Source of the DNA: JACCZX01 sp963710675
GTDB lineage: Bacteria > Pseudomonadota > Gammaproteobacteria > Burkholderiales > Burkholderiaceae_F
Length of the DNA: 64,000 nt
NCBI GenBank assembly: GCA_963710675.1
Contig: CAVQBE010000010.1
Location: forward strand, 1-64,000
Reading direction: 5' to 3'
Part shown: one piece after another, positions 7,810 to 18,049 of the stretch
How the letters are laid out: each line of letters begins with the position of its first letter
Position numbering within the stretch: the stretch's first letter is position 1
Translations under genes and position numbers: made by a program
Notes under the pieces: model-generated
What the model was told of the DNA's origin: nothing
Databases searched by the model: none
What the model saw: the letters and a program-made list of their open reading frames with translations, nothing else

Positions 7810-9828
7810 ATGACTTACTTTGTCACTGGCGCCACCGGCTTTATCGGCAAGCGTCTGGTCAAGAAGCTGCTCGCACGTCGGGCGGGCGCTGTCTATTTCC
7901 TGATCCGCAAGGAAAGTCGCGACAAGGTGCCGGAGTTGCTCGATTACTGGAACACCGATGAGACGCACGCAGTGCCGATCGTTGGTGATCTCGAGCAACC
8001 ACTGCTGGGAATATCGAAGGCTGACCTAAAGAAGGTTGCCGGAAAGATCAAACATTTTTTCCATCTTGCCGCCGTGTACGACCTGAAGGCCGGCACCGAG
8101 TCGCAGGTTGCGATCAACATCGACGGCACCAGGAACGCGGTTGCTCTGGCAAATGAAATCGATGGCGGCATTTTTCAGCACGTGTCGTCGATTGCTGCAG
8201 CTGGCATGTATGAAGGCGTGTTCCGCGAGGACATGTTTGACGAGGCCGAAGGGCTCGATCATCCGTACTTCGCAACAAAGCACGAGTCAGAGAAGATCGC
8301 TCGCACGGAAGCGCGCATGCCGTGGCGCGTGTATCGCCCCGGGTTGGTAGTCGGCGATAGCAAGACCGGCGAGATGGACAAGATCGACGGCCCGTATTAC
8401 TTCTTCAAGCTGATTCAGAAGATACGCAGTTTGCTGCCGCCATGGATGCCGATGGTGGGGCTGGAAGGCGGCCGCATCAACATTGTGCCGGTCGACTTTG
8501 TGGTTGATGCGATCGACCACATTGCACACAAAAAAGGGCTCGACGGACAGGCGTTTCATCTGGTGGATCCCACGCCATATCGCGTCGGCGATGTGTTGAA
8601 CATCATTGCTCGCGCCGCGCACGCACCGAAGTTTTCGCTGCGCGTGAATGCGGCTTTGCTGGGATTCGTGCCAAGCAGCGTCAAGAAAGGATTGCTTGCG
8701 CTCACGCCGGTCCGTCGAATCCGCAATGCAGTGATGAAGGATCTCGGCCTCCCTGACGACATCCTCACATTCGTCAATTACCCGACGCGGTTTGACGCAC
8801 GCGGCGCGGTCGCGGCGCTGAAGGGAAGCGGAATCGAAGTTCCGCGGCTCGAAGACTATGCGTACCGGCTATGGGACTACTGGGAGCGTCATCTCGATCC
8901 AGACCTGTTCATCGACCGCACGCTGAAAGGCCAGGTCAGGGGCAGGGTGGTGCTGGTTACCGGCGGCTCGTCGGGTATCGGGCTTGCAGCGGCGCACAAG
9001 CTTGCTCGCGCGGGCGCATTGACGGTGATTGTCGGACGCGAGCAGGAGAAGCTGGACGCTGCGAAGCAGGAGATTGATGCCGCGTTGAAAGAAAAAAGCA
9101 GCGATGCCACCAAGGGTGGCAAGGTCGTCACCTACTCGGCCGATCTGGCAAGCCTGGAGAGTTGCGACACGATGGTTGGATGGCTGATCGAAAACTATGG
9201 CGGAGTTGATGTGCTGATCAACAACGCCGGCCGCTCGATCCGCCGCGGAATCGAATCAAGCAAGGAGCGCTTTCATGACTACGAGCGCACGATGCAATTG
9301 AATTATTTCGGGTGTCTGCGCACGACAATGGGTTTGCTTCCGGGGATGGCCGCGAAGCGCAAGGGCCATGTGGTCAATATCTCGTCGATCGGCGTACTGA
9401 CAAACGCGCCACGTTTCTCAGCCTACGTTGCATCGAAGGCGGCGCTTGACGCATGGACGCGCTGCGCGGCGTCCGAGTACCTCGATGTCGGAGTCACTTT
9501 CACGACCATCAACATGCCGCTGGTGCGCACGCCGATGATCGCGCCGACGAAGATCTACCAGAACATTCCTACTTTATCGCCCGAAGAGGCCGCCGACATG
9601 ATCGTCCAGGCGATCGTCTACAAGCCGGTGCGGATCGCCACCCGGCTCGGCGTTTTTGGTCAGGTGCTGCATGCGTTGGCGCCGAGGGTCGCGCAGATCG
9701 TGATGAACACCACATTCAGAATGTTTCCGGACTCGGATGCATCGAAGGGCGCCAAGGAGGGTGAGAAGACCAAAGCGACCGCCGATCAGATCGCTTACGC
9801 CAATCTGATGCGGGGCATTCACTTCTAG
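7810..9828 (+). CDS. Alcohol-forming fatty acyl-CoA reductase, two-domain
   Basis: The 672-residue product fuses two reductase domains. The N-terminal extended-SDR domain has TGATGFIG (residues 6-13) and YFATK (Tyr near 153). The C-terminal classical SDR domain has TGGSSGIG (near 383), NNAG, and YVASK (Tyr near 539). This arrangement, length and many landmark strings (HHVSSIAAAG-like segment, GEMDKIDGPYYFFK, DYWERHLDPDLF) match the Marinobacter-type enzyme that reduces fatty acyl-CoA to fatty alcohol with NADPH, the first step toward wax esters. A good GGGGGAG ribosome binding site precedes ATG 7810. The frame is intact. The gene converges on the alpha/beta hydrolase gene with 8 bp between stops. 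Confidence 0.85.
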   Translation: MTYFVTGATGFIGKRLVKKLLARRAGAVYFLIRKESRDKVPELLDYWNTDETHAVPIVGDLEQPLLGISKADLKKVAGKIKHFFHLAAVYDLKAGTESQVAINIDGTRNAVALANEIDGGIFQHVSSIAAAGMYEGVFREDMFDEAEGLDHPYFATKHESEKIARTEARMPWRVYRPGLVVGDSKTGEMDKIDGPYYFFKLIQKIRSLLPPWMPMVGLEGGRINIVPVDFVVDAIDHIAHKKGLDGQAFHLVDPTPYRVGDVLNIIARAAHAPKFSLRVNAALLGFVPSSVKKGLLALTPVRRIRNAVMKDLGLPDDILTFVNYPTRFDARGAVAALKGSGIEVPRLEDYAYRLWDYWERHLDPDLFIDRTLKGQVRGRVVLVTGGSSGIGLAAAHKLARAGALTVIVGREQEKLDAAKQEIDAALKEKSSDATKGGKVVTYSADLASLESCDTMVGWLIENYGGVDVLINNAGRSIRRGIESSKERFHDYERTMQLNYFGCLRTTMGLLPGMAAKRKGHVVNISSIGVLTNAPRFSAYVASKAALDAWTRCAASEYLDVGVTFTTINMPLVRTPMIAPTKIYQNIPTLSPEEAADMIVQAIVYKPVRIATRLGVFGQVLHALAPRVAQIVMNTTFRMFPDSDASKGAKEGEKTKATADQIAYANLMRGIHF

Positions 9829-9836
9829 GCGCTGCT

Positions 9837-10803
9837 TTAACCAGGGGCCGATAGAGCCACGTCTGTTTCGGCGATTTTCGGCGGCCGGCTGACACTGCCG
9901 CGGCTATATCCAAGCGGACGCTTAACTACCTCGATCAGCTTGGCCAGTACTTCATCGCTTGCGCTCATCGCCAGGTGTCCGATTTTTTCGAACCACACCG
10001 CCTCGGCGCAGGCGAGCACCTGCGAGTCGCGCGGCACGATCAAATTGTCGTGCTGGCTAGCAAAGCAGATGAAGTCAACGGGTTCATCGATTTCCGCCAG
10101 ACCGCGCAGATAGCCGGATGCACGCTGCATCTGACGTGAATTTTTTCCGTGCGCAAAGCGAGCGAAGACGGTGCCGTGATGCGGCGTGCAGATCGTGACG
10201 ACACGCGCAACGGCGTCGTGCCCCTTGTCGCGCAAGAAAGCACGTGCGGCCAAACCGCCCATGCTGTGGCAGACCAGCGTGATTCGCTCGGCACCACTGT
10301 CCGCACGCAATTTTTCAACGGCTCTGTCTAATACGGCCGCGTATTGCTCAACGGGCACATAGGCAGGTTCAAGATTGATGGTCGCGACATTCCAGTCGCG
10401 TGGCAGTCCGTGAAGAACCCAGTGCCGCCACGACGCGCGATTGCACATGTAGCCATGAACAAGCAGCACCGCCGGTCGTGCAGCATCCTTGACGATGGGT
10501 CGCTCGGGAAAATTCGCGCGCCATGGTTGATCGATGTTGAACACGATGAAAGACCGCCATGACTCGACCAGCCACAGCCGCAGCGCATCGACGACATTGA
10601 GTCGCGCAACGCGCCGCCGATCGAGCAGCGCGCCGACGATGAACTCGATGCCAAGCGGAACAGCGTGAATCGTAAACGGCAGCAGCGATCCCAGCGTGAT
10701 TGCAATCCATGGCGAAACGTCCGAGGCTGACGAGCCAGACCGACAGGACTGTGGCCAGCGTGAAGGACAGCAATGAAGAGATTCGAAGGATTCGACCGAG
10801 CAT
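9837..10803 (-). CDS. Alpha/beta hydrolase (lipase/esterase-like), frameshifted near its N terminus
   Basis: The intact part (from 10544 down) has the alpha/beta hydrolase oxyanion motif LLVHGYMCNR, the nucleophile elbow CHSMGG, and an acid/His tail around FASQHDNLIVP and KIGHLAMS. Upstream, the same reading frame continues to about 10730, and the neighbouring frame supplies a start (ATG 10803) and a hydrophobic membrane-anchor N terminus (SSLLSFTLATVLSVWLV). The span length is 3n+1, consistent with one indel near 10730. The start lies 2 bp after the stop of the first substrate-binding gene, so it should be the last gene of that operon. Substrate unknown; a membrane-anchored lipase or esterase is the best guess. 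Confidence 0.65.
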
Positions 10804-10805
10804 CG

Positions 10806-12623
10806 TCAAGCCTGCGGTCGCTCGTGCACGGCGTTATCGACATCGAGATACGCCCATGCGCGCGTCGTGAAGGGGTGCCGTCGATAGCCGAGCAGCCACG
10901 GTTGCGCGAGATCCTGCTGAATGCGATGCAGATGAAACTTGTACGGCATGTAGGCAACCAGCAGGCGGGTCGCCTCGTGCATTGCGGCGAGACGCTCCGG
11001 ACCATCGGGCAAGACACGTTGACGTTCGTATAGCTCGTCATACGGCTTTTAACGAGAAGCGCGCATCGTTGGCCGACCCGTTGTTCGGTCCGTAAGCGAG
11101 ACTGAAGAACAAGTCGCTGTCAGGCTCCTGCGCTTGCCACGCAAAGTTCCAGATCATCAGCGTGCCGGCCAGAGCAATTGCTTCACCAGCTCTGGCCACT
11201 GCGCGACATGAAATTCCATCTTCAAGCCTATCGCTGTCATATAACGTCGCCACTGCTCGTTTTGGCGGCGGTCAACCTCGGAAGGTGATGCGGCCTTCTC
11301 CAGGACGAGCGGCGAGCCATCGGGCTGCTCGCGCCAGCCGTCGCCGTTGCGATCGATGTAGCCGTAAGTGTCGAGCAGTGCTTTCGCTTGTGCCGGGTTG
11401 TATTCGGACATGCCGGTGCGCCAGCTTGGGTCATACCCGAAAGTGCCCGGCACGATCGGCGATTGCGCAGCGACCCCGTTGCCTTTGAAGACCTGCCTAA
11501 TGAAGTCGTCGTTATCGAAACCCAGGCTGATTGCACGGCGCAAGGCAACGCGTTCTGGCGTATAGCCGCCGACCAGCGGATCTTCCATGTTGAAAGAGGT
11601 CATCGCGAGATCCGCCATCGGGGTCACGTCAAGCCGCACACCGCGCCGTGCGAGGTTCGGTGCAAGCTTGCGATTCGGCGCAACCAGCGCGCCGTACTCG
11701 ACGGGCACCAGCAGATGGTCGAGTGCTCCCTGTTCGAACGACAGCAGACGCGGCTGTGCTTCCTGAATGATCGAAACCTCGACGCGGTTCACCAGCGGGA
11801 TGTGTCGGCCGCGCAGCCGCTCGACATCCGTTGTGAGTCGAGGCGAAGTTTCCGGCGCAGTAAAGCCGTAGAGTTCTTCGCGGTAAGTTGGATTGCGTTC
11901 GAGCACGATGCGCGACGTGCGAGTCCATTGCGCAAGTCGGAAAGGGCCGGTGCCGACCGGATGCGCCATGATCTGATCGCCGTATGCTTCGACGACCTCG
12001 TGCGCAACGGCGCCCAGCGGATTCGCCAGTGCAAGCAAGTTGACGAATCGGGGATTGGGCCGCTCCAGGCGAACCTGGAACGTGTAGCGATCGAGCACCT
12101 GCAATCCCTCGACGTCGCGCCGATAGTCGAACGGCTGATTTTCCTTCAGTGCCCGTTGCCTGATTTGTTCGAGGCCGATGATCCGCGCCGGCTCCAGAAT
12201 GAATAACACCTGGCTTTTCCAGCGCGGGTCGAACACACGCTTGATCGAGTAAACATAGTCGGCTGCAATCAGCTCGCGCCGCTGTCCCTTGAAGGCGGCA
12301 TCGTCTTGAAAGAAGATGCCGGGTGAAAGTCGAACGATGAACGTACGGAAATCGTTCGAAACTTCCGGAAGCGCGGCAGCGGTGTTCGGCACCAGGCGAA
12401 CCGGCCGCGCCAGAAAGTCGTACCGCAACGGCGCATCGAAGAGATGACTAATGATGGTGTTCGAGTAGTAATCCTGCGTCTGCGCCGGATCGAAGCCGGT
12501 CTCGGGGATTTGAAAACAGACACGAAGGGTCTTGAGCGTCGGCGACTGCGCCTTGGCTGATCGAATATTGATCGGCGAAACGGTGCCGGCCACACCAGCG
12601 GCAACGAAGTCTCTGCGCCGCAC
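10806..12623 (-). CDS. Peptide-type ABC transporter substrate-binding protein, copy 1 (two frameshifts)
   Basis: A family-5 extracellular solute-binding protein of about 605 residues. It starts with GTG 12623, one base after the stop of copy 2, and begins with a twin-arginine-like signal (RRRDFVAAG). The conserved ETGFDPAQ, FFQDDAAFKGQRREL, GTGPFRL and the DRNGDGWRE loop match the other four copies. The first frame ends at 11157; the C-terminal part continues in other frames (FSLAYGPNNG, then LPDGPERL, then YRRHPF), so indels are expected near 11170 and 11035. It is last of five paralogues; the ligand is probably peptide-like but unproven. Confidence 0.8.
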
Positions 12624-12624
12624 T

Positions 12625-14433
12625 TCAGACTCGTGACCGCTGCGTCATGTCTACGTCGACCCACTTGAATGCATCGCGTGCGAACGGGTGGCGGCGATAT
12701 CCGATCACCCATGGATGCACAAAGGTGTTCAGGATGCGATGGCCCACCGGTGCCAGCGGCTGATACGCGATCAAGATCTTCTTCATTTCATTGATCACCG
12801 CCTGGCGCTCGGGGCCGTCCGGCATCGCCTTCTGCTGTTCGAACAGCGCGTTGTAGCGCGGGTGGTTGAAGCGCGACTGGTTGGCGCCCCCGGCGTTCGG
12901 CCCGTAGGCCAGGTCGAGGAAGTATTCGCCATCCGAGGTGGCCGCATTCCAACCTGCGCCCCACATCATCAGCTGGCCGGCGCGGGCATTCTTCAGGTTG
13001 TCCGGGAACGTGCGGACGTTGAACTGCATGCGTATGCCGAGGGCAGCCATCGATTTGCGCCAGATCTCATTCAGTGATCGTGAGAACTGATCGGACTGCG
13101 TTGCGTACTCGAGCACCAGCGGCTTGCCCTCAGGCGTCTCGCGCCAACCATCGCCGTCGGCGTCCAGGTAACTGTAAGCATCGAGTAGAGCGTTGGCGTG
13201 GACACCGTTGCCGCGTTGATCGGGTGTCACGAAGTTGGGATCGAAGCCATACACACCCGGGGGCACGATCGATTGCGCCGGCACCATTTGCCCGCGCCGC
13301 GTCTGGCGGATCTCCAGATCGGCCAGATAGCCCATTGCCACCGCCCGCCGCAATGCGACCTTGTGTGGCTCATAGCCACCTACCAGCGGGTCGTTCATGT
13401 TGAAGTAGCTATAGATGATGTCCGGGCTTATTGCCCGCTGTAGCGCGATGCCCTGCTTGGCCAGCGCGGGCGCCAGCTTGCCGCCCGGCGCGGCGGTGTT
13501 CAACAGCTCGCCGGGCGAGCCAATGTCGAGCTGGCCGTTGAGGAACGCCAGCCACTGCGGCTGAGTCTCGTTAATAATCGAAATCTCGACGCGATCTACA
13601 AGTGGTAATTTGCGGCCCTTCAATCGCTGCAACACCGCCTGGCCATCAGCGTCGTTTGGCGCCGGGCTGGCGTCGTACAGCTCCTCGCGGAAGTCGAGGT
13701 TTCGCTCGAGAACAATTAGCGACGCGCGGCGCCAGTGCGCGAGGCGGAACGGTCCCGTTCCCACCGGCCTGGCCATCAACTCCGCCTCAGGCAGGGCCTC
13801 GACCACTTCGCGAGCCACGGCGCCGAAATAATTGGCGAAGGCGAACGCAAGCAAGAAGCGCGGATTAGGTTCAGCCAACGTGATCTGGAAGGTGTAGCGG
13901 TCGAGCACGCGGGCGCCAGCCACAGGGGCGTCATAGTCAAAGCGGCGGCCGGGCGCGAGCGCGGCCTTGCGCAATGCTTCCATGCCCAGCGGCGTGCTCT
14001 TCGCCAGCGCCGGGTAATGCGGGCTCTTCCAACGCGGATCGAAGCAGCGCTTGAACTGGAAGATGCAGTCGGCCGCCACCATCTCTCGGCGCTGTCCGTT
14101 GAACAAAGCGTCGTCTTGGAAATAGATGCGTGGTTGCAGTTCGACGGTGAACACGCGGGCGTCAGCCGACACATGCGGCATCGACGCCGCCGTACGCGGC
14201 CGCAATTTCACCGGGTTAGCCAAGAAGTCGTACTGCAGTGGCGATTCGATGATGTGCGGGATTACGGTGTTCGAATACAGATCGCTGACCTGAGCTGGAT
14301 CAAACCCGGTCTCGGCGGCGGGGAACGACCAGCGAATCACCTTCTGCGTATCGGGTTGCGCGTTCGTCAACTGAGGAAGCGCCGCCACCGCGCAGATGGA
14401 ACCTGTCGTCCGAAGAAAACCACGCCGGCTCAC
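12625..14433 (-). CDS. Peptide-type ABC transporter substrate-binding protein, copy 2
   Basis: An intact 602-residue family-5 binding protein. The GTG start at 14433 overlaps the TGA stop of copy 3 (GTGA). It is chosen over an upstream in-frame start because it yields a classical Tat signal, SRRGFLRTTG, followed by a hydrophobic stretch and a cleavage-like TNAQ. The mature part shows ETGFDPAQVSDLYSN, IYFQDDALFNGQRRE, the GTGPFRLAHWRR segment and a DADGDGWRE loop. The C terminus ends in YRRHPFARDAFKWVDVD. It should be folded before export and then deliver its ligand to the permease encoded divergently at 19.9 kb. Specificity is unknown. Confidence 0.9.
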   Translation of the reverse strand: MSRRGFLRTTGSICAVAALPQLTNAQPDTQKVIRWSFPAAETGFDPAQVSDLYSNTVIPHIIESPLQYDFLANPVKLRPRTAASMPHVSADARVFTVELQPRIYFQDDALFNGQRREMVAADCIFQFKRCFDPRWKSPHYPALAKSTPLGMEALRKAALAPGRRFDYDAPVAGARVLDRYTFQITLAEPNPRFLLAFAFANYFGAVAREVVEALPEAELMARPVGTGPFRLAHWRRASLIVLERNLDFREELYDASPAPNDADGQAVLQRLKGRKLPLVDRVEISIINETQPQWLAFLNGQLDIGSPGELLNTAAPGGKLAPALAKQGIALQRAISPDIIYSYFNMNDPLVGGYEPHKVALRRAVAMGYLADLEIRQTRRGQMVPAQSIVPPGVYGFDPNFVTPDQRGNGVHANALLDAYSYLDADGDGWRETPEGKPLVLEYATQSDQFSRSLNEIWRKSMAALGIRMQFNVRTFPDNLKNARAGQLMMWGAGWNAATSDGEYFLDLAYGPNAGGANQSRFNHPRYNALFEQQKAMPDGPERQAVINEMKKILIAYQPLAPVGHRILNTFVHPWVIGYRRHPFARDAFKWVDVDMTQRSRV

Positions 14434-16232
14434 TGGGTCCCCTTCGCCTGCGCTTCCGAATCGATATCGACGTACTGCCACCACTCGGTCCAGTATGGCG
14501 GCCGTCGGTAGCCATGCAACCATGCCTGCGCAATGTCTGTATGAATGCGGTGCACGCCCCACTTGTAAGGCGCATACGCGATCAGCAGTCGCTTCGCCTC
14601 GTCGAACAATTGCAGACGCTCCGGCCCGTCCGGCAGGCTGCGCATCTTCTTGTAGATTGCGTCGAACTCCGCGTTCTTGAAGCGCGCCAGGTTCTGTCCT
14701 CCGATATGGGCGCTGGAGCCGCGATCGAGAATGGGTTGTCCGTCAGGAGAGTCCGCTGTGAGACCGACGCGCCACACCATGTACTTACCAGCGCGCGAGT
14801 TCTTGAGATTCTCCGGCCACTTGGCAACACGAAAGTCTGTTCGCACGCCAAGCGAATCCATATCCTTGCGCACAAGCTCAGCAAGCTGGCGGTTGGCCTG
14901 GCTGGGTTCCGTCGACACTTCCAGGGTCAACAACTCACCATTCGGCTGCTCTCGCCAGCCGTCGCCGTCGCGATCGATGTAGCCGTACAGGTCGAGTAAA
15001 GCCTTGGCGCGCGGCAGATCGTAGTCGCCGTTTTCACTGCGAAAGTCTGCGTTGAAGCCGATGGTGTTAGGCATCGTCGGCGATTGCGCAGGAATCGCTT
15101 GGTTCTTGCGCGCAAGACGGATCTCCTGCGGCGTGTTGGTCGCGAGATTGATCGCACGGCGCAACGCCACCTTGTCAGGTGCGTAGCCGCCGATCACGGG
15201 GTGGTCCATGTTGTAGACCGACATCGTCAGATCCGACGCGAGCACTCGATACAGCTGCATGTTCTGCCGCTGCAGGTTCGGCGCCAGTTTGCCGTTGGGC
15301 GCAGCAAGGTTGATGAACTCGTTTGCGATTCGTTCCATCAAGTCCTGCTGCTTGTTCAGAAACGACAGCCACCGTGGCTGCTGCTCTTCGATGATCGAAA
15401 TTTCAACCCGGTCGATCATCGGCAGGCGTCGGCCGCGAAAGCGCTGCAGCAACGCCTGGCCCTCTACGTCATCTGCATTGGGCTCGGCGTCGTAAAGCAC
15501 TTCGCGATACCCAGGATTGCGCTCGAGCACGATCCGCGATGACCGCCGCCATTCAGCCAGACGAAAAGGACCGGTGCCCACGGGATGCGCAGGAATATCG
15601 TCGCCGTAGGCCTCGACTACCTCGCGCGCAACCGCGCCATACAAGTCGCCCAGCGCAATCACATGCAGAAAACGCGGGCGCGGTTCGTCCAACTTGAATT
15701 GCAACGTGTATCGGTCGAGCGCACGAATTCCGGCGACTTCGCGGTCATAGTCAAAAGGTTTCTTTGACTTGATTGCATCTTCGCGCAGCGCGGCCATGCC
15801 GGAAATACCTTCCTCCGACAACCGAGGGTAGTTCGGCGACTTCCAGCGCGGGTCGAAATAACGTTTGAACGAATAGACGTAATCGTTTGCGGTCAGCTCG
15901 CGCTTTTGTCCTTTGAATGCCGGGTCGTCCTGAAAGTAGATTCCCTGCCGCAGCTTGATAGTCCAAACCCGAAAGTCATCCGAGACCTCCGGCATTGCGG
16001 CCGCTGTATTGGGTTTGATCTTGAACGGCCGGGCCAGGTGGTCGTATCGGTACAGCGCATCAAAGATGTGAGGGGTGACGGTGCGCGAATACAGATCTGT
16101 GACTTGTGCCGGATCGAATCCAGTTTCAGCGATCGGAAACGCATAGCGCAGGACTTTGGCTTGTTGGGCGTGACCCGGCGCGCCCAACGTCGCGAGTGCC
16201 AGGCAGACGACAACAGCAGCGCTACTCGCCAT
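14430..16232 (-). CDS. Peptide-type ABC transporter substrate-binding protein, copy 3
   Basis: An intact 600-residue family-5 binding protein. Unlike copies 1, 2 and 4 it carries an ordinary Sec-type signal peptide without twin arginines (VVVCLALATLGAPGHAQ). The ATG at 16232 overlaps the stop of copy 4 by one base (TGATG). Family landmarks are ETGFDPAQVTDLYSR, IYFQDDPAFKGQKREL, GTGPFRLAEWRRSSR and the DRDGDGWRE loop. The C terminus (YRRPPYWTEWWQYVDID) groups it with copy 4 rather than with copies 1, 2 and 5. Confidence 0.9.
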   Translation of the reverse strand: MASSAAVVVCLALATLGAPGHAQQAKVLRYAFPIAETGFDPAQVTDLYSRTVTPHIFDALYRYDHLARPFKIKPNTAAAMPEVSDDFRVWTIKLRQGIYFQDDPAFKGQKRELTANDYVYSFKRYFDPRWKSPNYPRLSEEGISGMAALREDAIKSKKPFDYDREVAGIRALDRYTLQFKLDEPRPRFLHVIALGDLYGAVAREVVEAYGDDIPAHPVGTGPFRLAEWRRSSRIVLERNPGYREVLYDAEPNADDVEGQALLQRFRGRRLPMIDRVEISIIEEQQPRWLSFLNKQQDLMERIANEFINLAAPNGKLAPNLQRQNMQLYRVLASDLTMSVYNMDHPVIGGYAPDKVALRRAINLATNTPQEIRLARKNQAIPAQSPTMPNTIGFNADFRSENGDYDLPRAKALLDLYGYIDRDGDGWREQPNGELLTLEVSTEPSQANRQLAELVRKDMDSLGVRTDFRVAKWPENLKNSRAGKYMVWRVGLTADSPDGQPILDRGSSAHIGGQNLARFKNAEFDAIYKKMRSLPDGPERLQLFDEAKRLLIAYAPYKWGVHRIHTDIAQAWLHGYRRPPYWTEWWQYVDIDSEAQAKGTQ

Positions 16233-18049
16233 CAGGCGATCGCCCTGGCTTGCGCTTCCGCATCGATATCAACGTAGACCCACCAGTCGCGCCAGAATGG
16301 CGGACGCCGGAATCCGATGACCCATGGCCATGCCAGGTCGGTGAGGATGCGGTGCACGTGGTACTTGTACGGGACGTAGGTGCTGATAATGCGTTTGGCT
16401 TCGAAGAACAGCCGCTCGCGCTCGGGGCTGTTTGGCATCGTGCGTATCAGGTTGTAAATGCGGTCGAACTCCTTGTTCTCAAAGCGCGCGAGGTTCTGCC
16501 CGCCCTTGTGCGTGGTCGCCATGATGTCGAGTGCCAGGCGGCCGTCAGGCGACGCGGCGCTATAGCCCAGGTTCCACGCCATCAACTTGCCGGCCCGCGC
16601 CGATTTCAGATTCTCTGGCCACTTGGCGGTGACGAAGTCAACGCGAATGCCGATGCTGTTCAGGTCCTTGCGCCGCAGTTCGTCGCGTTGCCGCGTTCGC
16701 TGATCGGGCGTTGTGGCCCACCGTAGCAGCAGCGGACTCCCATCGGGCTGCTCGCGCCAACCATCGCCGTCGCGGTCGACGTAGCCGTACGTGTCGAGCA
16801 GCGCGCGCGCCTGCGCGAGATCATGGCTCGGCACGACGTAGTCTTTGTCGTAGCCGACGATATTCGGCATCAGGCCCGAATGCGCCGGCACTGCCTGGCC
16901 GCGCCAGAACAAACGGATTTCCTGTTCAATATCGGTCGACAGTCCGATCGCGCGTCGTAGTGCCACTTTGTCGGGCGTATATCCGCCTACCACCGGGTCC
17001 TCCATGTTGAAGTACGACAGCGTGATGTCGGAGGCGAGGGACCGGAACATCTTTACGTCTTGCTTGGCGAGAAATGGCGCCAGCTTGCCATTGGGCGCGG
17101 CGGTGTTGACGAAATCGAACGGCACCAGCCAAGCGACGTCAGACTGTTTGTTCAGGAACGACAGCCAGCGTGGTTGCACCTCCTCGATGATCGAGACCTC
17201 GACCCGATCGACCATCGGCAGCTTGCGGCCCTTCAACTTTGCCAGCAGTGCCTGACCTTCGGTGTCATCGGCGTTGGGATGAGCGTCATAGAACACATCG
17301 CGATAGGTTGGGTTGCGTTCCAGCACGATGCGCGAGGAACGTCGCCATTCGGCGAGCCGGAACGGACCCGTTCCGATTGGATGCGCCGGCATGGTGTCCC
17401 CGTATGTTTCAACAACTTCACGCGCCACGGCGCCGTACAGGCTGGCATCGGCCAGCTGCTCGACAAAGCGGGGGTTGGGCTCTTCGAACTCGAATTGGAT
17501 CGTGTAACGGTCGAGTGCGCGCATTCCTGCAACCGGCGTGTCGTATTCGAACGACTGTTTGCCTTTCAACGCACGCTCGCGTAGCGCGGCCATACCGGCG
17601 ATCTTCAGGTCCGCCAGGCTTGCAAACAGCGGCGACTTCCAGCGTGGATCGAAGAAGCGCTTGTAGGAATACACATAATCCGTGGCAACCAACTCGCGCC
17701 GCTCACCCTTAAAAGCGGGATCGTCCTGAAAATAAATACCGCGCTTGAGCCGAACGACCCACGTGCGAAAGTCTGAAGACACTTCCGGCATGCCATCAGC
17801 GGTGGCCTCCCGGATCTCATACGGCCGCGCGAGGTAGTCGTAACCGTACGGCGACTCGAAGATGTGCGATGTGACAATCCGTGAGTACAGATCATTGATT
17901 GCAGCGGGATCAAACCCCGTCTCGGCGACCTCGAACGCATAGCGCAACACCTTCTTGCCGTTGCTCGCCGGCGTTTGTGCAGAGGTGGAAGCGGCGATGG
18001 GTAACGCACCCAACGCCTTCAGCGTGTCACGCCTGCTGATTCGGCTCAT
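16232..18049 (-). CDS. Peptide-type ABC transporter substrate-binding protein, copy 4
   Basis: An intact 605-residue family-5 binding protein with a twin-arginine signal (SRRDTLKALGALPIAAS). Its ATG at 18049 overlaps the TGA of copy 5 (ATGA). Conserved segments are ETGFDPAAINDLYSR, IYFQDDPAFKGERREL, GTGPFRLAEWRRSSR and DRDGDGWRE. The C terminus FRRPPFWRDWWVYVDID is closest to copy 3. Coupled translation with its neighbours suggests all binding proteins are made together and compete for, or specialise on, the same membrane permease. Confidence 0.9.
   Translation of the reverse strand: MSRISRRDTLKALGALPIAASTSAQTPASNGKKVLRYAFEVAETGFDPAAINDLYSRIVTSHIFESPYGYDYLARPYEIREATADGMPEVSSDFRTWVVRLKRGIYFQDDPAFKGERRELVATDYVYSYKRFFDPRWKSPLFASLADLKIAGMAALRERALKGKQSFEYDTPVAGMRALDRYTIQFEFEEPNPRFVEQLADASLYGAVAREVVETYGDTMPAHPIGTGPFRLAEWRRSSRIVLERNPTYRDVFYDAHPNADDTEGQALLAKLKGRKLPMVDRVEVSIIEEVQPRWLSFLNKQSDVAWLVPFDFVNTAAPNGKLAPFLAKQDVKMFRSLASDITLSYFNMEDPVVGGYTPDKVALRRAIGLSTDIEQEIRLFWRGQAVPAHSGLMPNIVGYDKDYVVPSHDLAQARALLDTYGYVDRDGDGWREQPDGSPLLLRWATTPDQRTRQRDELRRKDLNSIGIRVDFVTAKWPENLKSARAGKLMAWNLGYSAASPDGRLALDIMATTHKGGQNLARFENKEFDRIYNLIRTMPNSPERERLFFEAKRIISTYVPYKYHVHRILTDLAWPWVIGFRRPPFWRDWWVYVDIDAEAQARAIA

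Noticed and set aside
11388..12206. 272-codon plus-strand open frame inside the first binding-protein gene
   Set aside because: Antisense to a conserved protein; no domain recognised.
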